DNA of 64,000 nt from Methylovirgula sp. HY1 (GCF_019343105.1 NZ_CP073764.1:1364001-1428000); one strand, 5' to 3'; positions 35,930 to 45,609 are shown, counted from the first letter of the stretch. The notes: generated from the sequence alone by a model not told the origin. Numbers and translations: made by a program.

Positions 35930-36046
35930 ACAGCATGCTGTCCGACAGATGTAAGAACCCGCTCAGCCGCTCGGGACAAAGAGGCCCGGCGACGGTCGAT
36001 CGGGTGAACCGGACGCCGTGCCCTGCGGGCGCTCGGACGGCGGGGG

Positions 36047-39000
36047 ATGTATATGATACGGGGAAGCCGCAGACACGGCCTGCTTGCATCGAGTTCATTG
36101 ATTGCGCTGCTGATCGGCGGCGTGCCGTCGGCGTTCGCAGCCTGCAATACCAGCTACACTGGGACAACTTCGGCCGGCTGCACCAATGCGGCGACGATCA
36201 CCGGCATCGCCATCAACAATGCGACGATCACGAGTTCGATTACGAATACGGGCACGATAAGCCCTAACGGAATCGTCCTGACAAACGCCAGCACGATCAC
36301 CGGATCGATCGTCGACAGCGGCACCATCCTGGGGTCGAGCCAAGGCATAGCGATCGACGGCACCAGCAAGATCACGTCCGTTCCCACCGCCATCGACATC
36401 ACCGGCCCGACGTTCACCGGCGGCCTCAGCAATGCCGGCACGATTATTTCGACGGCGAGCGAAGGCATCCGAGTCGACGCCATCAGTAGCTTCGCGGGCG
36501 GGATCAGCAATTCCGGCACGATCTCCGCGCCGGGCGACGGCATCTATATCTCCACCGTCAGCAGCTTTGCGGGCGGAATCAGCAATTCCGGCACGATCTC
36601 CGCGCCGGAAGACGGCATCACTGTCGTCGGTGTCAGCAGCTTTTCCGGCGGGATCAGCAATTCCGGCACGATTTTGGCGCCCACCACGATCGGCATCCTT
36701 ATCGGCACCGTCAGCAGCTTTTCCGGCGGCATCAGCAATGCCGGCACGATCTCGGGGGCGACCGGTATCTACTTCATCGACACCACGATCGCCGGATCGA
36801 TCATCGACAGCGGCACCATCCTGGGGTCGAGCCACGGCATAGTGATCGACGCGACGAGCAAGATCACGTCCGCTGCCACCGCCATCAAGATCACCGGGCC
36901 GACGTTCACCGGCGGCATCAGCAATGCCGGCACGATCTCGGCGGTGGGCGATGGCATCTTTGTCTCCACCGTCAGCAACTTCTCGGGCGGGATCAGCAAT
37001 TCCGGCACGATCTCGGCGGCCGCCGACGGCATCAATGTCTACGACGTCACCAACTTCGCGGGCGGCATCGGCAATTCCGGCAAGATCACTGCTAGGACCG
37101 GCATCGCTATCGATCTCGTCAGCAGCTTCGCCGGGGGTATTTCCAATGCCGGAACGATTTCGGTAGGCCCTTTCGGCATCGGTGTCTTTGGCGTCAGCAG
37201 CTTTACCGGCGGCATCGGCAATTCCGGCACGATCTCGGCGACCGAGGCTGGCATCAATGTCCAAATCGTCACCAGCTTCTCGGGCGGCATCAGCAATGCG
37301 GGCACGATCTCGGGCGGCGACGGCATCTATGTCGATGGCGTCAGCAGCTTTACCGGCGACATCAGCAATGCCGGCACGATCTCGGCGGCGATCGGTATCA
37401 ACGTCCTGGACACCACGATCGCCGGATCGATCATCGACAGCGGCACCATCCTGGGGTCGAGCCACGGCATAGTGATCGACGCGACGAGCAAGATCACGTC
37501 CGCTGCCACCGCCATCAAGATCACCGGGCCGACGTTCACCGGCGGCATCAGCAATGCCGGCACGATCTCGGCGGTGGACAATGGCATCTTTGTCGACACT
37601 GTTTCCAGCTTTGCGGGCAACATCAGCAATGCCGGCACAATCTCGGCAGCCTTCGGCATCGCGGTCCAAACCGTCAGCAGCTTTTCCGGTGGGATCAGCA
37701 ATTCCGGCACAATCTCGGCGGGATTCAACGATGGCGGCATTTTTGTCCTCAACGTCAGCAGCTTCTCGGGCGGGATCGGCAATGCCGGCACGATCTCGGC
37801 GGGCCAGGGCATCGTTGCTGCCAACGTCAGCAGCTTTACCGGCGGGATCGGCAATGCCGGCACGATCTCGGCAAGAACCAACGGCATCCTTGTCGAAACC
37901 GTCAGCAACTTTTCCGGCGGCATCAGCAATGCCGGCACAATCTCGGCGGGTTTGTCCGCTGCTATCTATGTCGTTGGCGTCAAAAGCTTCGCGGGCGGGA
38001 TCGGCAATTCCGGCACGATCACCGCAAAGACCGGCATCACTGTCGCGGCCGGCGTGACCTTCGCCGCCGGCTCCGCCATCGTCAATTCCGGCACGATCAG
38101 CGGCACGACCGCCGCGATCGACGCGAGCGCCGCGACGAGCCCGGTCATCATCGATCAGAACGCCGGCCTCATCTCCGGCGCGATAAAACTTTCGGCCTAT
38201 GCCGATCAGCTCAACATCAACGGCGGCACGCTCGCCGGCAATATCGTCGGGCAAGGCGCGACGAACACGGTCAATTTCACCCCCGGCGCCGGCAATAATT
38301 TCACCTATGGCAGCGCCTATAAATTCACCGGCATCAATCAGGTGAACGTCAATTCCGGCACCGTCATTCTCGACGGCGCCGGCAATAGCGCGACCAATGT
38401 CGCGGTTCTCGGCGGCGCCAATCTTCAGGTCGGCGACGCGGCCAATCCGGGGGCGACATTGACTGCGGCGAACGGCGTCGACGTCTATGGCACGCTCGCC
38501 GGACATGGCACAGTCGGCGCGAATGTGGCGATCGAAAACGGCGGCACGCTGTCGCCCGGCGGCTCGATCGGCACGCTGACCATCAACGGCGATCTGACGC
38601 TGAACGCGGGCAGCACTTACGCGATCGAGATTTCGCCGACACAGGCCTCGAAAACGCAGGTGAACGGCACCGCGACGCTCGGCGGCGCCACTGGCGCGGT
38701 GACGCCGACGGGGCAGTTCGGCTTGTATTCGAGCCGCTCCTATACGATTCTCACGGCGAACCATCTCTCCGGCACATTCAACCCCACGGTCACGATCTCG
38801 TCGAGCGGATTGACGCCTGCGGAAAGGCTCGTCATGCAAGAGGGGGCCAGCCTCTCCTATGACGGCAACGACGCCTTTTTGGGCTTGGCGCTATCAACTT
38901 ATGCCATCACCCTCGGGCTGGCGCCGGGCAGCACCTATAATGCGCAGAACGCCGCCGCCGCGATCAACCGTTTCATCCTCGCCGGCGGTACTTTGCCGAG

Positions 39001-40171
39001 CGGCTTCCAGGGCCTCAGCGGGCTCTCCGGCGCGGCTCTGAACGCGACCGTCAATCAGCTTGCCGGCCAGGCCGGCGGCAGTTTCGTGCAATCGGGCTTC
39101 ATGGCCGGCGACATGTTCCTCAACATGGTGCTGAACCCGTTTGTCGAAGGCCGCGACGGTGCGCAGCAAGGTTTCGGAGCGGCGACACCAGCGCCGGCTC
39201 TTGCCTATGCGCCGGACGATGCGCTGGCGCAGCGGGCGAACGCCGCCTTTTCGGCGCTGATGCCGCGTGGCCCGGCCACGCCGCAGCTCTCCTTCTGGGG
39301 CGGCAGCTATGGCGGCAGCGGCACGATTTCCGGCAATGCGGCGACCGGCGCGGCGGGCGTGACCAGCCAGGTCTATGGCTTTGCCGCCGGCGTCGACGAT
39401 CATGTCGCGCCCGATACGATCATCGGCTTCGCGCTCGGCGGCGGCGGCACCAATTTTGGCCTCGATCAAGGCATGGGCGGCGGCCAATCCGGCATGGCCC
39501 AGGCCAGTCTTTACGGCAGCTGGCGCGCCGGCCCGGCCTATGTGGCGGGCGCGCTCGCCTATTCCTGGCACGATGTGACGACGGCGCGCGCAGCCCCCCT
39601 CTCTGGCGCCGGCCTGCTCGATGCGAATTTCGGCGCCAACGTCATCTCGAGCCGCTTGGAAGCCGGCTACCGGCTGCCGGACGGTCTCATGCCCTTCAAC
39701 AGCGCGCCGTTCGGCGATGGACCGCATGGCCGTTTCGGGGTGACGCCCTATGCCGCGCTCGAAGCGCAGGCGATGGTCCTGCCGGCCTTCGCCGAACTGC
39801 CGAGCCCCGGCGCATCGGCGCAATTTGGGCTGAACTACACCAGCCAGACCTATACGACGACGCGGACCGAACTCGGCACCTGGCTGACCTATGACCTGCC
39901 GCTCGCCAGCCAGGCGCTGACCCTCTATTCGCGCCTCGCCTATGCGCATGACTTCAACAATGAAGGCTATGCCAGCGCCTTCTTCCAGCAACTGCCGGGG
40001 GCGAATTTCCTGATCAATACGGCCAAACCCGCCGCCAATGACGCGCTGGTCACCGCCGGCCTCGAATATAAGCTCGCCGACGGCTGGTCCGTGCTCGGCA
40101 AATTCGACGGCGAATTCTCCTCAACCACCGAGATCTATTCCGGCACCGGCGTCATTCGCAAAGTCTGGTGA
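36047..40171 (+). CDS. Type V autotransporter with a repeat-rich passenger
   Basis: This 1374-residue protein is exported by Sec and then across the outer membrane. A signal peptide (HGLLASSSLIALLIGGVPSA) ends near FAACN. The passenger to about residue 760 is built of some 25-residue units carrying GGISNSGTISA or GGIGNAGTISA, expected to form a beta helix. A pertactin-like linker follows (ENGGTLSPGGSIGTLTING). From about residue 1080 a beta-barrel domain (PQLSFWGGSYGGSG) runs to a terminal VIRKVW; the aromatic last residue fits outer-membrane insertion. A perfect 169-nt internal duplication is present. The function is probably adhesion. Confidence 0.9.
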   Translation: MYMIRGSRRHGLLASSSLIALLIGGVPSAFAACNTSYTGTTSAGCTNAATITGIAINNATITSSITNTGTISPNGIVLTNASTITGSIVDSGTILGSSQGIAIDGTSKITSVPTAIDITGPTFTGGLSNAGTIISTASEGIRVDAISSFAGGISNSGTISAPGDGIYISTVSSFAGGISNSGTISAPEDGITVVGVSSFSGGISNSGTILAPTTIGILIGTVSSFSGGISNAGTISGATGIYFIDTTIAGSIIDSGTILGSSHGIVIDATSKITSAATAIKITGPTFTGGISNAGTISAVGDGIFVSTVSNFSGGISNSGTISAAADGINVYDVTNFAGGIGNSGKITARTGIAIDLVSSFAGGISNAGTISVGPFGIGVFGVSSFTGGIGNSGTISATEAGINVQIVTSFSGGISNAGTISGGDGIYVDGVSSFTGDISNAGTISAAIGINVLDTTIAGSIIDSGTILGSSHGIVIDATSKITSAATAIKITGPTFTGGISNAGTISAVDNGIFVDTVSSFAGNISNAGTISAAFGIAVQTVSSFSGGISNSGTISAGFNDGGIFVLNVSSFSGGIGNAGTISAGQGIVAANVSSFTGGIGNAGTISARTNGILVETVSNFSGGISNAGTISAGLSAAIYVVGVKSFAGGIGNSGTITAKTGITVAAGVTFAAGSAIVNSGTISGTTAAIDASAATSPVIIDQNAGLISGAIKLSAYADQLNINGGTLAGNIVGQGATNTVNFTPGAGNNFTYGSAYKFTGINQVNVNSGTVILDGAGNSATNVAVLGGANLQVGDAANPGATLTAANGVDVYGTLAGHGTVGANVAIENGGTLSPGGSIGTLTINGDLTLNAGSTYAIEISPTQASKTQVNGTATLGGATGAVTPTGQFGLYSSRSYTILTANHLSGTFNPTVTISSSGLTPAERLVMQEGASLSYDGNDAFLGLALSTYAITLGLAPGSTYNAQNAAAAINRFILAGGTLPSGFQGLSGLSGAALNATVNQLAGQAGGSFVQSGFMAGDMFLNMVLNPFVEGRDGAQQGFGAATPAPALAYAPDDALAQRANAAFSALMPRGPATPQLSFWGGSYGGSGTISGNAATGAAGVTSQVYGFAAGVDDHVAPDTIIGFALGGGGTNFGLDQGMGGGQSGMAQASLYGSWRAGPAYVAGALAYSWHDVTTARAAPLSGAGLLDANFGANVISSRLEAGYRLPDGLMPFNSAPFGDGPHGRFGVTPYAALEAQAMVLPAFAELPSPGASAQFGLNYTSQTYTTTRTELGTWLTYDLPLASQALTLYSRLAYAHDFNNEGYASAFFQQLPGANFLINTAKPAANDALVTAGLEYKLADGWSVLGKFDGEFSSTTEIYSGTGVIRKVW
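36779..36947 (+). repeat. 169-nt perfect duplication inside the autotransporter, copy A
   Basis: It is identical, base for base, to 37409-37577. It starts GACACCACGATCGCC and ends GATCTCGGCGGTGG. It encodes the module TIAGSIIDSGTILGSSHGIV and the following TGPTFTGGISNAGTISAV. A diverged third copy begins near 36300. Confidence 0.9.
37409..37577 (+). repeat. 169-nt perfect duplication inside the autotransporter, copy B
   Basis: It is the second identical copy, 630 nt (210 codons) downstream of copy A and in frame. Flanking repeats have diverged at many positions, so the identity suggests recent duplication or gene conversion. Confidence 0.9.
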
Positions 40172-40219
40172 GCATGCGGCGCTGCATCCGTAGCGGCCGG
40201 CGCGCTTAATAAACCGGCC

Positions 40220-40606
40220 TCATAGCGCCGCGACGACTTTCCTCAATTTGGCCGCGACCGTGGCCGCCGCCTCGCGCAGCTTCGCATTGTCGATCGCCTG
40301 CATCGAAGCCACGGGATCGATGGCGGCAACTTCGATCTTACCGCCGCCAATGTCCTGCACCACGACATTGCAAGGCAGCATGGTCCCGACCTTATCTTCG
40401 ACTTCGAGCGCCTCATGCGCGAGTTTTGGATTGCAGGCGCCAAGAATGCGGTAGTTCCTGAAATCAATACCGAGCTTCTGTTTGAACGTCTCTTTGACAT
40501 CGATTTCGGTGATGATCCCAAAGCCCTCCTGCTTCAAGACATCGGTCGCATGGCGCACCGCATCGTCGAACGTCATGTTGAGCGTTTTAGCAAAATAATA
40601 GCTCAT
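40220..40606 (-). CDS. DUF302-domain protein
   Basis: This 128-residue soluble protein starts MSYYFAKTLNMTFDDAVRHA at ATG 40606 with a strong AAGGAGG. DVLKQEGFGIITEIDVKETF, FRNYRILGACNPKLAHEALE and MLPCNVVVQDIGGGKIEVAA are typical DUF302. It keeps the Cys in GACNP and LPCN. The function is unknown; the family often occurs near metal or sulfur genes. It is co-directional with the P-type ATPase gene, separated by repeat copy 4. Confidence 0.88.
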   Translation of the reverse strand: MSYYFAKTLNMTFDDAVRHATDVLKQEGFGIITEIDVKETFKQKLGIDFRNYRILGACNPKLAHEALEVEDKVGTMLPCNVVVQDIGGGKIEVAAIDPVASMQAIDNAKLREAAATVAAKLRKVVAAL

Positions 40607-40722
40607 GATGCCTCCTTTTCGCGATAGCAATTCCCTGTGGGAGGAGCCTGTTCCGCTTAGAGGAATGTATTCACCCGGAATCGTCCTTCGATGCTATCTT
40701 TTTGTTTTAACGCACTATCCTA

Positions 40723-40812
40723 TCGGAAAAGTCCGTCAACTTTCCGATATTTAGACATCGGATATATCCGATGTCTCATTGATAAGAACATGCTCCAGCT
40801 TGTTGATTTGGT
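40723..40812. repeat. Dispersed intergenic palindromic repeat, copy 4 (shorter)
   Basis: It holds a CGGAAAAGT/ACTTTCCG-type hairpin, the perfect 24-bp palindrome at 40753-40776 (core ATCGGATATATCCGAT) and GAACATGCTCCAGCTTGTTG. The second hairpin module of copies 1 to 3 is missing. It lies between the P-type ATPase gene and the DUF302 gene. Confidence 0.8.
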
Positions 40813-40821
40813 TCGGCGACT

Positions 40822-43389
40822 TCACGCTGCAAGCTTTGCCCGCAAGAGAAATTTCAATAGCTCGAGCGTTGCGAGCACGAGAACGCCGACGCCCAAGGCG
40901 AGCGCGAGATCGTCGAAATGCAGAGGACCGAAACTGAACAGGCTGCGCGCGAAAGGCCAAAGCAGCGTCAGGCCTAACATGAGCGTGACGGCAACCAGGA
41001 TCAGCGCCAGCGCCGGATTTGGCCGGCTAATCGCCTTGGCCAAAGATGCACTGAAAGAGCGATTGACGAATATCAGCCCGACGATCGCCATAACCAGCGA
41101 GAAAAATGCCAGCGCCCGCACCTGATTTTCCGGCATACCCTGGCTCAGCGCAACGACAAAGACGATCGCGACAAGGGTGAACGCCAAAACGCCTTGCAAA
41201 AGGCTCCAGACGATCATTTTGGCCGAAAATAAAGGTTCGTCCGGGTCCCTTGGCGGCCGCCGCATCACATCTTCCTCTTCCGTCTCCGCCTCGAAGACGA
41301 GCGAGCACACCGGATCGATCACCATTTCCAAGAATGCGATATGCATGGGCCCAAATAGGATTGGCAGGCCAAACAGCAGCGGCAGAAGTACAAGCCCCGC
41401 GATCGGCACATGCACGGCGAAGATGAATCCCATCGCTTTGCGAAGATTGTCATAGATTCGGCGGCCCAACCGGATCGCCTTGACAATCGAATTGAAATCA
41501 TCGTCGAGAACGACGATCGCGGATGCTTCCCGCGCGACATCCGTTCCGCGTCCGCCCATGGCAATGCCGATATGCGCGGCCTTGATCGCGGGCGCATCAT
41601 TGACGCCGTCGCCTGTCATCGCCACGATCTCGCCATTGGCCTTGAGCGCATTGATGATGCGGAGCTTCTGTTCGGGCATGATCCGCGCGAAGATCGTCAC
41701 GCTACGTACGCGCTCTACCAGATCCGCTTCGCTCAAATGGCTAAGCTCTTCGCCAGTCGCAAGCGCTTCGGCATCGAGGCCGGCCTGACGTGCAATGGCA
41801 GATGCCGTCACCGGATAGTCGCCGGTGATCATGATCACCCTGATCCCCGCGGAGCGGCATTCCTTGACCGCAGCCCGGACATTCGCACGCAGCGGATCCG
41901 CGAGCCCCACCAATCCTAGCAGCTCGAACGCGAAATCATGCTGCGACTCCGGCAGGTTTTTTCCTGCAAATGTCGCGCGCGCCACGCCCAAGACGCGCAA
42001 GCCCTCGCGCGCCATCGCATCCGCCGATTGCTGCAGCGCGGCGCATTCGACAGGACCGAGATGACAGAGATCGGCAATGGCTTCGGGCGCACCTTTCGCC
42101 GCAATGACGAAGTCCCGCTTTGCAGATTTGTGCTGCCAGACATTCGACAGCGCCAGAAGCCCGGAACTCAACCCATAAACATGCACGCGTTTCCATTCCG
42201 AGCCGTCGAGATATTCGGACTCCCGCAAATGCGTGAGGCCGAGCGCATGAAAGGCCTTCTCCATCGGATCGAACGGATCTTGCTCGCTAGCCATAACGCC
42301 ATATTCGACGAGCTTTCTGAAATGCGCCGGAACCTGCGCGCCGGATGGATACGCGGGCCGGAAAATTTCATCGCTCTTCAGCCGCAATTCCGCGACCGAC
42401 ATCCAGTTCTCGGTCAAAGTGCCGGTCTTATCCGTGCAGAGCACCGTCGCCGAGCCCAAAGCCTCGATCGCGGTAGCCCGCCGCGTCAGCACGCGAGCAC
42501 GTGAGATCCGCCAAGCCCCCATCGCCATGAAGACAGTGAGCACGACCGGAAATTCTTCCGGAAGCATCGACATGCCAAGTGCAATTCCAGCGAGGACCGC
42601 CTTAAGCCATCCTCCCCGCAAAACGCCATAGAGCAGAACAGCAAGGAGACTTACAGCGCCGCCGACCACGGCGAAGACTCCGACGAGCTGACGAATCTGC
42701 CCCTGTAAGCGCGGCGGTTCCGATTCGAGCGTGCTGAGCGATCTACCGATCTTGCCGATTTCGCTTCGCAGACCCGTCGCAGTCACTTCGCCGATGCCGG
42801 TGCCGCGAACGACGAGCGTTCCGGAAAATACATAAGGCAGATCATCGCCACCGGGCCGGATCGGCCGGGATGGCACATCTCCGTCGGCAGCACGCTTGCG
42901 CACCGCGAGCGATTCCCCTGTCAGCAAGGACTCGTCGGTTTGCAGATCCTGGCTTGCCGTGAGCAGAGCATCGGCAGGCACCCGGTCGCCTTCTTGCAAG
43001 ACGATGATATCGCCGCGTACGACATCACGGCCAGCAATGCGCTTTCGTTCGCCATCGCGAATGACCAAAGCGCGCGGGCTAGTCAATTCGCGCAAAGCTT
43101 CCAGAACGCCTTCGGTGCGGGTCTCCTGCACGACCGTGATCACGACAGAAAAGGTCGCGAAAACGAGAAGTATGATGGCTTCTTTCAGATCTCCGAGCGC
43201 TAGATAGATGACGCCGCCGCCGAGGAGCAGAGCGAACATCGGCTCGCGCACGACCTCGAAAAAAATACGCAAAGCCGTCCGCCGATCCGACTGCGGCAGC
43301 TCGTTATAGCCTTCGGCCTTCAATCTCGCCTGAGCACTCGCCTCGCTGAGGCCATGGAGCGGTGCAGGCGACGGCGATTGGCTGGACAT
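40822..43389 (-). CDS. P2-type cation-transporting ATPase
   Basis: This 855-residue membrane pump has an N-terminal cation ATPase domain (LSEASAQARLKAEGYNELPQ), an actuator loop with LLTGESLAVRKRA, and a phosphorylation site CTDKTGTLTENW (Asp near residue 320). The hinge is AMTGDGVNDAPAIKAAHIGI. The fourth helix reads MLPEEFPVVLTVFMAMGAWR, so the usual PEGLP ion motif is PEEFP. The sixth helix region has EMVIDPVCSLVFEAETEEED. This places it near Ca2+-ATPase-like pumps, but the ion cannot be fixed from these motifs. The start is ATG 43389 with GGAGG. Confidence 0.92.
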   Translation of the reverse strand: MSSQSPSPAPLHGLSEASAQARLKAEGYNELPQSDRRTALRIFFEVVREPMFALLLGGGVIYLALGDLKEAIILLVFATFSVVITVVQETRTEGVLEALRELTSPRALVIRDGERKRIAGRDVVRGDIIVLQEGDRVPADALLTASQDLQTDESLLTGESLAVRKRAADGDVPSRPIRPGGDDLPYVFSGTLVVRGTGIGEVTATGLRSEIGKIGRSLSTLESEPPRLQGQIRQLVGVFAVVGGAVSLLAVLLYGVLRGGWLKAVLAGIALGMSMLPEEFPVVLTVFMAMGAWRISRARVLTRRATAIEALGSATVLCTDKTGTLTENWMSVAELRLKSDEIFRPAYPSGAQVPAHFRKLVEYGVMASEQDPFDPMEKAFHALGLTHLRESEYLDGSEWKRVHVYGLSSGLLALSNVWQHKSAKRDFVIAAKGAPEAIADLCHLGPVECAALQQSADAMAREGLRVLGVARATFAGKNLPESQHDFAFELLGLVGLADPLRANVRAAVKECRSAGIRVIMITGDYPVTASAIARQAGLDAEALATGEELSHLSEADLVERVRSVTIFARIMPEQKLRIINALKANGEIVAMTGDGVNDAPAIKAAHIGIAMGGRGTDVAREASAIVVLDDDFNSIVKAIRLGRRIYDNLRKAMGFIFAVHVPIAGLVLLPLLFGLPILFGPMHIAFLEMVIDPVCSLVFEAETEEEDVMRRPPRDPDEPLFSAKMIVWSLLQGVLAFTLVAIVFVVALSQGMPENQVRALAFFSLVMAIVGLIFVNRSFSASLAKAISRPNPALALILVAVTLMLGLTLLWPFARSLFSFGPLHFDDLALALGVGVLVLATLELLKFLLRAKLAA

Positions 43390-43480
43390 TTGTCCTCCGG
43401 CGAAAGCGAGCATTGGCGCGTATTAACCGATGCGGCCCAATCGATGTTTCTGCCCTCGCCGCGTCTCTCCGGCGCACAAG

Positions 43481-44392
43481 TCACCTCACCCCGACGCGCT
43501 CGATTTCCCATTCGAGCATCACGCCGCACGTGTTGAGCACGCGGCGACGGACTTCCTCGCCGAGATCTTCGAGTTCGGCGGAAGTGGCATTACCGCGATT
43601 GACCAGAAAATTGCAGTGCAATTCCGAAACTTGCGCATCGCCCAAGGCAAGGCCGCGGCAGCTCGCTTCATCGATCAATTCCCAGGCCTTGCGGCCGGGC
43701 GGATTGCGGAATGTCGAGCCGCCGGTGCGCGTATTCACCGGCTGCGTGGCGCCGCGCGCCTGCGCGATCTCCGCCATTTCCGCCCGGATCGCAGCCTGAT
43801 CGCCGGGCCTGCCGGCAAAATTGGCGCGCGTGAAGATCACGTCTTTCACGGCGCTGTGGCGATAGGAAAACCCCATGTCGGCCGCCGCGAAGCGGCGCGT
43901 CGCGCCGGCGCGGTCAATGCCTTCGCATGAGATGAAAATATCTTTGATCTCGCCGCCGAAGGCGCCGGCATTCATCCGCAAAGCGCCGCCGATGCTGCCC
44001 GGAATGCCGCGCAGAAACGAAAAGCCCGCCAGCGAGGCCATGGCCGCGGCGCTGGCGAGCTTCACATCGGCCACGCCCGCGCCAACGGTGACGATGTCAC
44101 CCTCGATGGCCATCGTATTGAATGAGGGACCGAGCGCGATGATGACGCCTTCCACGCCGCTGTCGCGCACCAAAAGGTTGGAGCCCTGGCCAATTGGCAG
44201 GATCGGAATCGACGGATCGAGCCGCGCCAAAAAATAGCCGAGGTCTTCGGCATCCTCCGGCTGAAACACGGCTTGCGCTGGACCGCCGGCCTTGAACCAT
44301 GTCCAGGGCGCAAGTGGCACATTGGCGAGAAGCGTGCCGCGCAGCTCGGGCATGCTGCGAGCGAGATTGGCAGTAATGTCAGGAAATGTCAT
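43481..44392 (-). CDS. murB: UDP-N-acetylenolpyruvoylglucosamine reductase
   Basis: This 303-residue FAD enzyme makes UDP-MurNAc using NADPH. NVPLAPWTWFKAGGPAQAVF opens the FAD domain. ILPIGQGSNLLVRDSGVEGV and FSFLRGIPGSIGGALRMNAG are family blocks, and TGGSTFRNPPGRKAWELIDE holds the catalytic Ser. It is the last gene of the cell-wall cluster here, separated from murC by the YeeE/YedE pair. Confidence 0.95.
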   Translation of the reverse strand: MTFPDITANLARSMPELRGTLLANVPLAPWTWFKAGGPAQAVFQPEDAEDLGYFLARLDPSIPILPIGQGSNLLVRDSGVEGVIIALGPSFNTMAIEGDIVTVGAGVADVKLASAAAMASLAGFSFLRGIPGSIGGALRMNAGAFGGEIKDIFISCEGIDRAGATRRFAAADMGFSYRHSAVKDVIFTRANFAGRPGDQAAIRAEMAEIAQARGATQPVNTRTGGSTFRNPPGRKAWELIDEASCRGLALGDAQVSELHCNFLVNRGNATSAELEDLGEEVRRRVLNTCGVMLEWEIERVGVR

Positions 44393-44428
44393 CGGGGCTC
44401 GCGTATGGGTACGCTGGAAAGTTCGCCT

Positions 44429-45055
44429 CTATTCCGCGGATCGAGAGCGGCTCGCCGAAAGGTCAGCGCGCCGGGATTGGCGCGTTTCGCCGAAATCGCC
44501 ATCGAAGTCCTGCCCCACTTCCTTGCGCCACGGGCGCCATTTCTCAAGCCAGTAAACCACGACAAAGAGGAGAGCTGCCCATCCAACGGCGAGAACCCAA
44601 TATGGCATATTGGTCACTGTGGCGAAAGTTATCTTCCCAGGACCGCCCGACAATAAGAGCGGCTTCAGAGATGGCTCGGCATATCCAAACGCGACGGCGC
44701 CGGCAAGGCCACCGAGCAAGGTGAAGATCGCATCGCGATAGCCGGCGCCGATCTGGGCTAGGACCGCTCCTGGGCACGAACCTGTGAGCGTAACGCCGGC
44801 GCCGAGAAGAATACCGCCTAATATGTCAGCCTCGTAAAATGTCGGCTTCGGATAGAGCTTTGTCAGCCCAAAACCATTGAGCACCGCAACGACGATCGCA
44901 CCTGTCGCAATGGCCGTGAGAAACATCTTCAGCATGGTGAAATTTCGCAACTGCATTTGTCCGACGATCATTCCAGGTTCGAATACGCGCGACTTCTCAA
45001 GCGCGAAACCGAAAACGACCCCCATAGCTAAACCCGTGAGAACTGCGGTCCACAT
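44429..45055 (-). CDS. YeeE/YedE half-transporter, second subunit
   Basis: This 208-residue membrane protein of the DUF395 family starts at ATG 45055 with GGAGGAGGG. It has about five helices, with the Cys motif LTGSCPGAVLAQIGAGYRDA and the FGYAEPSLKPLLLSGGPGKI loop. The C-terminal tail is charged and rich in Arg. Such pairs import sulfur compounds such as thiosulfate; the substrate here is not known. It follows the first subunit after 29 bp. Confidence 0.88.
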   Translation of the reverse strand: MWTAVLTGLAMGVVFGFALEKSRVFEPGMIVGQMQLRNFTMLKMFLTAIATGAIVVAVLNGFGLTKLYPKPTFYEADILGGILLGAGVTLTGSCPGAVLAQIGAGYRDAIFTLLGGLAGAVAFGYAEPSLKPLLLSGGPGKITFATVTNMPYWVLAVGWAALLFVVVYWLEKWRPWRKEVGQDFDGDFGETRQSRRADLSASRSRSAE

Positions 45056-45084
45056 GTTCCCTCCTCCGGTGGTCTGGCTTGCTG

Positions 45085-45609
45085 TCAGATGCGGCGTAGA
45101 AGCAGGAACGCCGTCGCGATTCCGCCGGCGAACATAGCGACGACGAAGATGCTCGAACTCACGGCAAGCTGCGTCAATCCGGAGAGCCCATGGCCACTGG
45201 TGCATCCGTCGGCGAGCCGCGCCCCGAACAGCAACACGAAGCCCCCTGCGAAGGCGACTGCGTAGCGAACGGCGGGGCTCGACGACAACGCTCGGTTCCA
45301 GATCGGCGAGATCGGTTGACGGCGTGCGCCTGATAAGCGCATCGAGACGAAGGCGCCGATCGCTATTCCAACGACGAGCGCAACCTCCCACCAGTTGCTG
45401 CCTGTAGCCGAGATGTGCTTGGCGAAGTAGGCGATATGATTGGCGTCCGGATCAACAACCGATGCGAGCCGCCCGCCAACCGTCACGTAGGAGGTGGATG
45501 CTCCGATCGGCGATTTGATGAGCATAAAGGCAGGGATCTGAAGCAGTCCGACAATGGCGCCGGCCAAATAGGGCGACCAAGCCTTGTCTCGAAACGAAAT
45601 GCTCGGCAT
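45085..45609 (-). CDS. YeeE/YedE half-transporter, first subunit
   Basis: This 174-residue membrane protein has about four helices. GGFVLLFGARLADGCTSGHG and LSGLTQLAVSSSIFVVAMFA form the family motif, with Cys and Gly of GCTSGHGLSG. It begins MPSISFRDKAWSPYLAGAIV at ATG 45609. It and the following gene form the two halves of a DUF395 sulfur transporter, placed inside the dcw cluster between murC and murB. The 166 bp before it hold no gene. Confidence 0.88.
   Translation of the reverse strand: MPSISFRDKAWSPYLAGAIVGLLQIPAFMLIKSPIGASTSYVTVGGRLASVVDPDANHIAYFAKHISATGSNWWEVALVVGIAIGAFVSMRLSGARRQPISPIWNRALSSSPAVRYAVAFAGGFVLLFGARLADGCTSGHGLSGLTQLAVSSSIFVVAMFAGGIATAFLLLRRI

Noticed and set aside
36300-38100. 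Regularly repeated DNA resembling a CRISPR array
   Set aside because: The units are in frame, encode the beta-helix passenger and lack unique spacers of constant size. No cas genes are nearby.
36095-38839. A 914-codon minus-strand frame opposite the autotransporter, with RDRAGIADAAG repeats
   Set aside because: It mirrors the repeat units of the passenger on the other strand. Repeated GC-rich codons keep the antisense frame open; it has no ribosome site, signal or known domain.
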